Positions 1 to 9,400 of a DNA stretch of 64,000 bases are shown piece after piece. Source of the stretch: Litoditis marina. Taxonomy: Eukaryota; Nematoda; Chromadorea; Rhabditida; Rhabditidae. The stretch lies in contig OZ038434.1 in assembly GCA_964036275.1 (NCBI GenBank), positions 28,133,511 to 28,197,510 of the forward strand, written 5' to 3'. The stretch's first letter is position 1; each line of letters opens with the position of its first letter. The notes below the pieces were generated by a model. That model saw only the letters and a list, made by a program, of their open reading frames with translations. It was not told the origin of the DNA and made no database searches. The position numbers were made by a program, and so were the translations under genes.

Positions 1-340
1 AATTGGTTTGAATAGTTTTCAGCATTTTCAGATCATCAGCAAACATATAAAAGCGTACGCCGCGACATACTGGGAACATCTTTGGTAGATCAAACATATA
101 TATATTAGAAATAGTATTGGACCGAGAACTGAACCCCGAGGTACACCACTGATCACATCAAACGATGAAGAGGAAGAATCGTTGATATTAACTTTGCAAG
201 AACGATTCTTGAGAAATGACGAAATCCAACACCACAGATTTCCCCTCACTCCCAGTTTGGCTAGGATGTGTAGCACCTTATCATGAGAAACAGTATCGAA
301 AGCTTTGGCGACATCATAGTAAACTACATCGACATTCGAA
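1..340 (-). pseudogene. LINE reverse transcriptase, catalytic part (after the nested insertion)
   Basis: The minus strand reads motif A VDVVYYDVAKAFDTVSHD (325-270), then motif B SGVPRGSVLGPILFLIYI (about 155-100). After a frameshift it reads motif C FADD at about 43-32. The A-B-C order of a LINE reverse transcriptase is therefore visible even though the frame is broken between B and C. The remaining thumb and 3' UTR lie outside the window. Confidence 0.9.
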
Positions 341-1513
341 CCGGGTCATTCCACCCCTTGTCTCGGTCGTGTGAGGTGACCCCTTCCGATTGATTATTAT
401 GCCATCGCCTCGTCCAAAAATGGTACCTTCTCGAACCCATTTTTCAACCATTTTGAGTGAAATTAAATCACTCAACTCCAAACTCGACAGTCTGACCAAA
501 TCCCTGCCCACCATTATTCAAGCTGAACTTCACCGTTTCAATGATCGTCAATGTCTCACTATTTATGGCCTACCAGAGGATTCTTCAACAAAGAAAAAGG
601 TGAATGCAATTTTCGATTTGGTGTCCGTTTCTCCATCTAATATCTCTATTCTACACCGTTTGGGTAAACCTCCTCAAGATGGTTTACCTCGTTCACTCAA
701 AGTTTCGGTCAAAGATGGTATTCCGTTTCCTCGTCTGATTGATCTTTCTACTGCAATGAAATCCGAAGATTCTATGTCAACTTTTCATGTGCGGAAGTTC
801 GAAACCCCGGAACAGCGAAAGGCCGGATTCCTCGCCAGACAATCGCAACGAGACGCCGCCCGAGCTGAGGTCACCGACCAAACTACAATCCTGCCAAGTT
901 CAGCCGACACGAATCTTCAGACAGAAATGGAGGTAGTTGAAGAAAGTAGAAGTTCTGTCATTATTACTTCCCCCTCTGATACATGTGATTCTCCTCAAGC
1001 CATTTCATCTGAACATAATACTTGTCCAACTCCTTCTGAATCCCTTCCAACTGATGATCCAATTTCTATTCCTGCTCCCGGTTCATTCGATAATTTCTAC
1101 AAACACCATGTTCCACCAACATTGTATCCCAGTCAGCTCGAGAGAATTGCTCGCTATTGTAAAGAAGTACACTCTCATTGTGAACAGTCTCCTAATGCAT
1201 CTGTTGAGGACTATTATGTTTTCGTTGTTCCGCCTTACTTCAGAACTACCTTCATTATGAAGTACTACGAGTTGTACGATTACAAGATCATCCCTGCCTC
1301 TCGTATGAAAAACCTTTATATGTGATATTTCTCTTTCTTCTCTCCTTTTCCATCAGCTGCATCAATAGTTCTGAATCTCTCCAGATTTAGTATCTCTCCA
1401 TCCTCGGTATTTTAATTTTCTTATTTACATAAGTTCATATATAATCGTCATCATAACACGTTACAATTTGTTCTGCCATTTATATATGAGCAATAAATTA
1501 TTATTATTATGAA
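341..1513 (+). mobile_element. ORF1-only retroposon (half-LINE-like) nested in the LINE reverse transcriptase
   Basis: This block interrupts the older LINE between NILSSV and motif A. It has a short 5' leader (341-398), one uninterrupted frame (399-1325) and a 3' UTR ending in AATAAATTATTATTATTATG near 1488-1511. That simple trinucleotide tail is typical of LINE 3' ends. No endonuclease or reverse transcriptase follows the frame, so the element would need enzymes from elsewhere. Target-site duplications could not be fixed because both flanks are diverged LINE sequence. Confidence 0.75.
399..1325 (+). CDS. ORF1p-like protein of the nested retroposon
   Basis: The frame is intact for 308 codons from the ATG at 399; a TTG nine bases earlier is not a likely eukaryotic start. 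Residues about 12-30 (LSEIKSLNSKLDSLTKSLP) have heptad-like hydrophobic spacing, as in ORF1 coiled coils. They are followed by an RRM-like stretch (CLTIYGLPE, then ILHRLGKPPQ and a SLKVSV strand), the layout of L1/CR1 ORF1 nucleic-acid-binding proteins. The C-terminal third is first Ser/Thr/Pro-rich and then a Tyr-rich compact region (VEDYYVFVVPPYFRTTF) that I do not recognise. An open frame here, against the frame-broken host LINE, implies a younger insertion. The function is inferred. Confidence 0.65.
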   Translation: MPSPRPKMVPSRTHFSTILSEIKSLNSKLDSLTKSLPTIIQAELHRFNDRQCLTIYGLPEDSSTKKKVNAIFDLVSVSPSNISILHRLGKPPQDGLPRSLKVSVKDGIPFPRLIDLSTAMKSEDSMSTFHVRKFETPEQRKAGFLARQSQRDAARAEVTDQTTILPSSADTNLQTEMEVVEESRSSVIITSPSDTCDSPQAISSEHNTCPTPSESLPTDDPISIPAPGSFDNFYKHHVPPTLYPSQLERIARYCKEVHSHCEQSPNASVEDYYVFVVPPYFRTTFIMKYYELYDYKIIPASRMKNLYM

Positions 1514-1517
1514 ATAA

Positions 1518-2270
1518 GAAACACTACTCAAGATGTTGTTGGTGTAGTCGAGCATTTGATGGGAAGTTGACATACCAGAGCGGAACCACAACTGTTCTTT
1601 CGGAAGAATACAATTAGTGTTTAACCAGGCTTCAAGAGGTTTTTTGATACACCGTTCCATCAGTTTACAAGGAGTGCACGTTATGCTAATGGGTCGGTAG
1701 TCGGACGGTTTGGATGCATTTCTATTTTTTGGCACGGCTGTTACAAATGACCGTTTCCAAACTAGAGGTACAGTACCTAACCGCAGAGAAACACTGAATA
1801 TGTGGGCTAATGGTTCAGTGATTACACTATAACATTCCTTGAATATTGCCTGAGGAATACCATCAGGAGACAACGAAAATGATGGTTTCAGTGTTTTACA
1901 TACTGCAAAAACGTCTGAAGGGCATATTAGGAATGAGCTCAGAATACGATTACTTGGCATTGTCAGAGTTGGTTTATTACCATTATCGGAAACAAAAACG
2001 GAACTGAAGTAATCTGCCAATAGTTGAGCTTTTTGCTCATCTGACTTAACCTTAGTATCATTAGCATCAGTTAAAACAATTTCTGTCTTTTTAGACCGAG
2101 TTTTTCTCTTGATAAAAGCGTAAAAGTTTTTGGATGAGTCATTCAAAACTTTCTTTTCTTGCAGAGTAATGAAGCGTTTAATTTCATTAGCTAGTCTCTT
2201 GGATACAAGATTATATTTCTCATGAACAGAAGGAACATGAATTTTCCGAAACAATAACATTCTATAATCT
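1518..2270 (-). pseudogene. LINE reverse transcriptase, N-terminal part (before the nested insertion)
   Basis: The minus-strand frame holds the reverse-transcriptase entry region: SPDGIPQAIFKEC, the fingers motif DYRPISITCTPCKLMERC and HQMLDYTNNILSSV. It stops where the plus-strand retroposon tail (TTATTATTATG) begins near 1513. The domain resumes at 340. In the uninterrupted element the segment after NILSSV should lead straight into motif A. Confidence 0.9.
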
Positions 2271-2499
2271 GCAACTTTTGTATGTTGCGAGGATAAGTCG
2301 GTGGGCGATGACGAGAGTACTTCATAGGTGTGAAACGAGAAAGCAAGAAGTGTAATACACAGCAGAACCTAGAATACAAATCATCGATATCGCAGAAGTT
2401 GTCGAAAATTTCAACCCAGTTAACTGTCTCGAGCTCTCGACGCAAGGCGATGAAATCTATCCGCGGAAAATCTGGAGTTGGTGAACAAATTGATGACAC

Positions 2500-3105
2500 C
2501 ACTGACTGCAAGTTGAGATTGAAAGCTACGATTTTGTGATCAGACGATGATAGAGGTGCTAACAACCTGCGTCCGCGTCCCTCATGTGTAATCCTGAACA
2601 AGCTGACTGAGCGACAAATCCAGGAAAAAATTGAGATATTTCTTATTTCGCCCAGACGCAGTTTGAATTTCCCATTCGATGTGAAGATTTAAATCTCCGA
2701 CTGAGAGAACATCATCAGAACTGAGAGGGATAGTTGTGTTCAGATGATCCAAAAACTCATCACAAGAAGCGGATTTCACATTTGGCGGACGATACACATT
2801 GAAAACTCGAAGACATTTAGCAGCATTGTCGAACACTTCTACAACCAAACAGTTAATACCACCTTTTTGTAGCAACAATTGCCTACGATGTTACAGGATA
2901 GATGTTGTTCGTAGATAACTGCCACACCTCCTCCCTTGCTATTACGATCTAGACGATGGAGAGAATATGGAAGGTTGAACAAGATGGAGGCATCAGGAAC
3001 AGAACAATCAAGCCAAGTTTCTTGCAGGAACACCAGATCCGGCTTGACGTTGCATAGGAGAACACGAAGATCATTTATCTTGTTCTTGAGACTACGGCAA
3101 TTCAA
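2500..3105 (-). pseudogene. LINE endonuclease (exonuclease-endonuclease-phosphatase fold) remnant
   Basis: In the element's 5' to 3' direction the usual markers appear in order: N-CRSL at the start, PDLVFLQETWLD with the catalytic Glu, GGGVAVIY, the strand RVFNVYRPP, VGDLNLH with the catalytic Asp (GDLN instead of GDFN), and LSSSDHKIVAFNL with the terminal Ser-Asp-His. They are spread over three frames (3105-2839, 2878-2582, 2601-2191), which shows at least two frameshifts. In an active element this domain nicks target DNA to prime reverse transcription. Confidence 0.85.
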
Positions 3106-3152
3106 ACTTAAACATAGAAGTGGAAGATTTAGCTGTTTACCCGAAGAAATAT

Positions 3153-4001
3153 TCAGTGTTTTACTATGGCGGAAGACTGACCAGATATAACAGCAGGGAG
3201 AGCGTGAACAACCGGTGAGGAAACGGAGCCAGACGAAATATGAGCACTTGCCGAAGTGTTTACATGTTGATTGTTGACATGAGAAGAGTTATTCTCAGCC
3301 GAAGTGAGAGCGCTGGCTGTGGATGGAACATTCAAGGAAAAAATACGATGACGACGTTCAGATACATTGGCAAAGTTCAAAGAGGAAGTTCCAGACGAAA
3401 CTACAAAATCCCCTGGTGTTTTCTGTGTCTGACGAGTTTTGCGCTGTTGCATCGCTTTGTTCATGACATCTATGTTCCATCAGCAGCCTTCAAAGATTCT
3501 TTCTCGATGCGGTATCTCGATCCAGTTGATTTCGTCAAACGCCGGCTCTGTTCACGAAAAACGAACGTCTTCTGTCTCTCGAAAACTGTGAGAGATGGCC
3601 GGATAAACAAAGAAGTGTATGCAACCTTGGTGAAAGTTTTCAACTGCTTAGCGGAACGAAGGAGGTTTTGATGTGCAAGACTAGTCGGCAAAACTACTTT
3701 GATGAGGTTGGACCAGGCCTTTCCCTGTGGAACCGGAAGACGATAGACTGGTCGCTGTGTTGTGAAAAGCTTGACCCAAATCAGAGAAGAGGTCCGACAC
3801 AAACTTGAAATCGAAGTATTGTTTCTGCTGTGCAGTTTCTCCCTCGGGCTCGGGAACGTTTACTAACACAACTGAGCGCTTTCGCTCCTTCTCCTCAGCA
3901 GGATCGCTTTCTTCACCGACATTCAAAGCTGAAACGTCCTTTTCAGGACCTACAGTATTTTCAGATGGCAACAAGGTCAATAGGGTGGTGAAAACTATCA
4001 T
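3153..4001 (-). pseudogene. LINE ORF1 remnant (CR1-type nucleic-acid-binding protein)
   Basis: Three minus-strand segments in different frames (4001-3681, 3802-3470, 3464-3153) read on from one another. The first has an acidic/basic stretch and the hydrophobic strand RSVVLVNVPEPEGE, as in nematode CR1 ORF1 proteins. The second holds RLPVP followed by a basic strand and LPTSLAHQNLLRSAKQLK, which resembles the conserved core of these ORF1 proteins. The third is Ser/Asn-rich low-complexity sequence. ORF1 proteins bind the element RNA. At least two frameshifts break this copy. The family call rests on motif resemblance, not on a search. Confidence 0.7.
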
Positions 4002-4779
4002 ATTTAATTTGGATTGATCATAATTTTTCGGCGGCCGTAGTTTTCTAAGGTCTTACGCTATCCTCGCGCTTGCGGCATTCGAGTAACCTGTACTCGAATG
4101 GAGCTACGACGACATATTGCAGCTTATAGGCATTTGTATTCGTAAACAATCAAATTTCTAATCATATTAAGCGCTTGACTAGGGTTGTTAGGCTTCAAAT
4201 ACAACAGTTATATTCTGCAACTAATGCTAATACAATAAATTATCACGAGTTTAATTTGGTAAATGCGTCAATGCTTAACTTACATCGTAACCCGAAACGT
4301 CTGGTAGACTAACTAGTTGATATTAATTTCAGGCTTTTTCATCGCGTATTTACTAGCATTCAGGCATCAGAGATGAACTTGGGAATACCTATACCTTATT
4401 TTTTCTGATTGCACTCTACACTCAAACAATACTTCGATAAGGTAGTCTCAATTGTATTTGTAAAAGCAGTTGATTTGCGTATCTGTTTTGACTCTAGCGT
4501 TAGTTTGTGAAATCAATTTTTGAAGTTTTCTCTCTCTCTCTATTTCGTCCTCTTTTTTCATCACAACGATGTGCTCGAATATATATTTTCCTCCAATAAA
4601 CTAGCGAAAATGTACTGATCAGTGTTGTTCACGAACCTTGCGTAGCTGAGCCCTAAACGACTAATTCGAAACAGAAAAAATTTCTTGTAAACGTGAGCAC
4701 TATGTTTTGTCATGAGTAACATTATTTACTCAATATCTGTTCACAATGTGTTTATGTCTCAATACGAAATCGGGAAAAC

Positions 4780-4945
4780 TTGGATTGTGGCGTTTTTGTA
4801 AGTTTACTGTCATCTTTTGCATTCAGATGAGGTTCGCATCGACTATTTACGGTATAAAACGAGATCTGAACACCCATTAAACAAAGTTGGTACGAAACCG
4901 ACAGCATCTTCAATTTCCATTTTCTATCTTCCAATTTGTATGAGT
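4780..4945 (+). repeat. Direct repeat, copy A (partner at 5725-5905)
   Basis: The block shares a collinear series of words with 5725-5905: attgtggc, then gtaagttta with a short gap, cagatg then gttcgcatcgact, then agaTctgaacac/agattcgaacac and a run ending near ttccatttt. Similarity is patchy at about three quarters. It could be a duplicated regulatory region or the trace of a lost exon. Nothing identifies a product. Confidence 0.5.
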
Positions 4946-5228
4946 GCTGTTCGTTTTTAGTTTCAGAATCTGGTATACTCTCAGTCAGTTGCCCAGTTAC
5001 CCAGTTATGGAACATGTGAACACAGCAGAAAAGTGCTAAGACAAAGTACACAATTGCTCATCAGGATGTTAACTTAACTTGACTATTCGTTTCCCTCCTA
5101 GTACAATCTAAGTATAAACTTCTCTAATCCGAACAGCAATAATCGGTCGGTATACAACTCTTCGGTGTCACCTATACACAGATATTTTCAGAGATTACAA
5201 ATCATGATATTTTCCATATTAGACATTG

Positions 5229-5324
5229 ATGTTGGCCACGGCACTCGTAGTCTTTGTCCTCAGCTTCCTTGCCGAACAGGCGCACTCGGCTCCAAACATT
5301 AATTCATGCATGCATGCAAAATAG
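5229..5324 (+). CDS. Orphan signal-peptide frame (31 codons), possibly a first exon
   Basis: ATG at 5229 opens MLATALVVFVLSFLAEQAHS, a near-ideal secretory signal (hydrophobic core, small residues before a likely cleavage site), and ends at a stop after 31 codons. A TATTTTCAG word upstream (about 5188) could accept a spliced leader. No downstream exon was linked to it. It may be a stranded first exon of a secreted protein gene or a chance hydrophobic frame. Confidence 0.25.
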   Translation: MLATALVVFVLSFLAEQAHSAPNINSCMHAK

Positions 5325-5724
5325 TGGCTGGGAAGCCACAGACTGTGATCACGAAGAGCTCTACATCGGTGAAAAACCGGCAATTTCGTCACTGAATTTC
5401 TGAATTTGAATTCATTTTGGGTGGTGTTTTCATGTGGGAATAAAGTTCATATTCTAGTCATTTTGGGTGAACCTTGATTTCTTATTAAAATCATTGAATG
5501 AAGTTCATGTTCTGGAACATTTTCCAACACATGCAAAAAAAATGGATGACAATGAGAAAAAAACTACAGGGGTTAGTTTACAAATAACCTATTAATTTTG
5601 ACGTTGGAGGTGTGCAACTCGACATCAGAACAAAAAGGACTTTTTGTTCATACATTACAAGCATGGTAACAGCGAAAATCAGCAAAATTATTTCTCTACT
5701 TTACGAAAGCGATGAAATTGTGTT

Positions 5725-5905
5725 TATTGTGGCTTCTGTGTAAGTTTATTGCTGTTCGTGCATGCAGATGGCGTTCGCATCGACTTTTCTTGGTATTAAA
5801 GGGAGATTCGAACACACATTGAACAAGTTTTGTACAGAATCAACAACATCTCAATTTTCCATTCTGTTCATATCTTGTTTTTCTGTCACCTATGCGGAGA
5901 TTTTG
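5725..5905 (+). repeat. Direct repeat, copy B (partner at 4780-4945)
   Basis: Second member of the diverged pair about 945 bp downstream of copy A, in the same orientation. It includes a GTAAGTTTA-like word and a GCATGCAG word that look like splice sites, so it may derive from an exon of a degenerate gene, but no conserved protein was recognised. Confidence 0.5.
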
Positions 5906-6182
5906 TATATTGAGAAGCGAAACGGAAAATACGATTCAAATTGGACTTTGTTGTTGTGTTCGTCCCAGTTGGCGAGTCGACCTCGTGCAGAATTCGTACT
6001 CAACCTCACTCACGTACGGCTCATACAGTTGAGACATTCCTTTCTCATCTTGCGCACTGTAATTCCAGTTGGTGGCCAAATCATGAATATCATTTCAATT
6101 CGTTAACAATTTATACGATCTTTGGAGTTCATTAATATCAATCTCATTTGATCTAACCTGATTAACACCAAAACCAGTTCAC

Positions 6183-6207
6183 TCACACACACACACACAC
6201 ACACACA
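6183..6207. repeat. CA dinucleotide microsatellite
   Basis: Uninterrupted alternating C and A, about 12 units, roughly 250 bp upstream of the lectin gene start. Confidence 0.9.
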
Positions 6208-6456
6208 TTCGTGACATTTTCTTGTTGTTTGTGGGCCGAATGCTTAAAATCTGATCAATTGGAACATTTTTGTTTTCTGTTGTTAGTTCGAGAGTTAGCA
6301 AACGAAAAACACAAACTCCTTTGATCTGTGAGAGAAATCAACCCCTTGTCCAAAACAGAAATGGAAGCATGACATTTTCACAACCCTTCGAAGTGATCTG
6401 CGTTGTTATGCAGATATACTAATTACATCACACTTTTCTGATACAAGGCATTGGTG

Positions 6457-9400
6457 ATGATCAAACCGATCGTGGTCTTGATCATGAGCTCTCTTGCTGG
6501 GCAGATTCTATCGGCTAACAACTTCGCTTCAGGTGAGAAATGTTTTCCATTGCCCGTGGGCTTGCCTACGTTAACAGATTGAGCTCGTGCTGCGTTTTTT
6601 ACCTTGCACGAAAATCTGTATCAGCTGCATTCTCGTTGAATAACTGGGACTATCCAAATTTGAAAGTGACACAATCCAACTTTGCCGTTCGTCTGACCTC
6701 ACAATGCTGGGTTTTACTTAAAACAAACTTGAACGTTATTCTATCGATTGTTTTTCAAGCGTCAAAATGTTATCCTGGATGGCAGTATTTGCGCTCGACT
6801 CATTCTTGTTACAAGGTTAGTTGAAACTTCACCAACCTGACGATGTTCCTTGAAAAACAGTTCTCAACTGTTCTTTTATTGATGAAATTCAATCCTTCCT
6901 CCATATTCACTAATAAACACGTGAGGTTCTGTTTTTCTGGTCGTGTTTTATGTATCAGTCGCTTATTTATGGTGTGTACCGGGTTGTTCATAGTGTGAAT
7001 GTCGAAGATGTTTCGCGAATGTAAATAAAAGAAAAAATGACCACATTTCAAACATGAGGAAACATCTCTCATGAACTGAAATAGTTGGACAAAAAATATC
7101 AAAGCAGTTCGTGCATTTGGTTGAATTGTACTTTTACTCACAAAATACAAACATTACGAACCCATCTACTAATGTCATACTGTGACTCGTATAAAAAGTG
7201 GGGGACCAGAAAGTGTGTGAGTTCTGTTCGGTTTCACCGTTTTCTGCAAAAAGTGAACAATACGATGTTGTGAATGAGTGTGCAACAAAAAAAGAACAAT
7301 ACATTTGTTTGCACTACGGTTCACGAAAACAGAATAAACAAAGTATAACTTGAACGTAAAAGTGCATAGTGGTTTCCGCTAAGAACGTTGTGAACCGTTG
7401 TGCAAACAAATGTACCAAACAGAACTCACACACTTTCTGGTTCCCCACTTCTCACGAATTGTCCCCTTTTTGCCAGTTGTACTAGTACAACCACTCCTGG
7501 AGTTGACTTAGAAAAACCATTTTTGAATAGTGGTGACCATCAAACATGATATCTGGAAGTTCCGAGTTCTCAAATGATGTGAACCTAATTTTTAAAAAAT
7601 ATTTTTGGCGCTAATGGACCTCTTAAATTGACGTGACAGGCGAAACTGGTTCAAAAAACAGTTTTTTTTCCGCTTCGTTAATTAAAATCTGAATATTGTG
7701 AAAAATCTGCGTCATTAGAGTACAAAGAAAATCTTTTCTCAATTGGCGCAAACGGGCGCCAGCCATTGGCGCTAAATATGGAACATGTTACTCTTGTTGG
7801 TAAAAAAATAACTGGAATGAATGGACTCGACCTATTAGCACAATTTCCGACTGTTTTTTGGTTCAGAAACCCTATTTTTAATTTTGGCGCCATTTGGCGG
7901 ATAAAGTACCGTTTTGGCGCAGAATCTCAAAGAAATGTTGGTATTCAAGCCGTATTCGTCAACTGTGTTCATAGTTCGGACATTTGTGGAACATATCGTT
8001 CGTTACCCTACTTTCCTAGCGTTGTTCTAGTTTGGCGCTACTGGGCGGCAGCGTTTGGCGCCAAATAAAAACCATGACACCAAATCTCCAGAAAAACCTG
8101 GGATTCACTAATCTAACATCTGTGCAAAATTTGGGAGCATTTCGTCCATGGAAACACATATTTTCCAGCTTCTGGCGCCTATTGGCGCCCTCGCCAAGCG
8201 CCAAACGAAACGTGACATCAAAAGTAATTTTCTATGCGGACATCGGACGCGCTCCGAGCGACGCGCTACGAGCGACGAGGGACAACGGAAATTTTCACAA
8301 CCTTGACCGATTTTTCTAATTTTATTACACAACATGTATTGAATAGATATCTAGCTCTCTCTCTCTCTCTTTTTGAATTTCGAAAAAAATGTTTTATTCG
8401 AAGACTTTTGTGGTTTGAAAGCCGAAAATGGGTGCGCAATGGCCAAACCAAACACAACTCACACGCAGCGCTTCGCGCTGCGCGCGACTATTACTTACAC
8501 TCTGTGGTGGTAATATAGTCGTCGCGCATACAATAGAAAGCTCTTACTGTGTTTCTCACTTACCTGGAGTGTCAACATTTTTCGTCCGACGGTAGACAAC
8601 TTGCCGTGCCAGTCGGCGGCGATTTATTTATTTTATCTATCTTATCGTTTTTTTTTGATTATGATAAATGTTATTTGCGATTAATGGTTTATATTGCACA
8701 ACTTATTGCACCACAACTAGTCTGCTGTCTTCCGCATCAAACAACAGTTTCAACTAGATTAAAACAGTGAACACTTCGTTCATATGTAAAAATATATAAT
8801 TAACGAAGTTGTATCACGACCGTTTCCTTTTCTCTTTCTTCTCTATCTGAATATACAATCTACACTAAGTCAGAAAGGTACGCGTATTGTTATTATGGTT
8901 TTGTTTCCATTGTGCTTAGAGGAAAATAACTAGTACTAAGAAATGAGTAATCGATTTTTCCTATTCTCAGCTTGAAATTTGGTTGAATATAGGGCGCTCT
9001 TACGAAGGAAAACTAAGAAGTGTCTCGGTGAAACCACGTTTCAAAAAGTGATATAGTTTGATATCAACTCGTCTAGAACAAAATTTGGAACAATATAATG
9101 ACTTTTACGTTAGGTATTACGATTAGATTTGCATGGTCCCCATTTTTTCTCTAATCCATGAAAAAGTGTTTTTTTCACGTATGGAGAACAGGGAACACCA
9201 ACATCAAGATATCAAATTATATTGGTTTGTGTTTTTATTCAACTTTTTTTCAGATTTGGGTTATATGACATCTGCACGTTATGTTCAGAGATGAAAACAA
9301 TCGATTCGAAGAGATAAAGGTTAGTTGTTTTCGAAATAGGACGTTCAGTGCTTTTTTCACTTAAATAATCCGTCCCGCTTTAATTTTGACATCGGATTAA

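Larger units (their letters stand above)
1..4010 (-). mobile_element. Degenerate CR1/Jockey-type non-LTR retrotransposon, 3' end beyond the window
   Basis: Minus-strand translations follow the usual LINE order from high to low coordinate: an ORF1 of the CR1 type (about 4001-3153), an apurinic-type endonuclease (about 3105-2500) and a reverse transcriptase (about 2260-1518, resuming at 340-1). All three are split between frames by frameshifts, so the copy is dead. The 5' end near 4010 is set only by where recognisable coding ends. The 3' end lies left of the window, because the reverse transcriptase is still running at base 1. A second, plus-strand retroposon (about 341-1513) interrupts the reverse transcriptase. 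Confidence 0.88.
4011..6456. other. Intergenic region without a confident gene
   Basis: Between the LINE and the lectin gene I see a pair of diverged direct repeats (about 4780-4945 and 5725-5905), a CT-rich microsatellite near 4530-4550, a CA repeat at 6183-6207 and one short frame encoding a classic signal peptide (5229-5324). No splice-linked coding series could be built. Confidence 0.6.

Noticed and set aside
3240..3671. 143-codon plus-strand frame
   Set aside because: Antisense shadow of the LINE ORF1 remnant.
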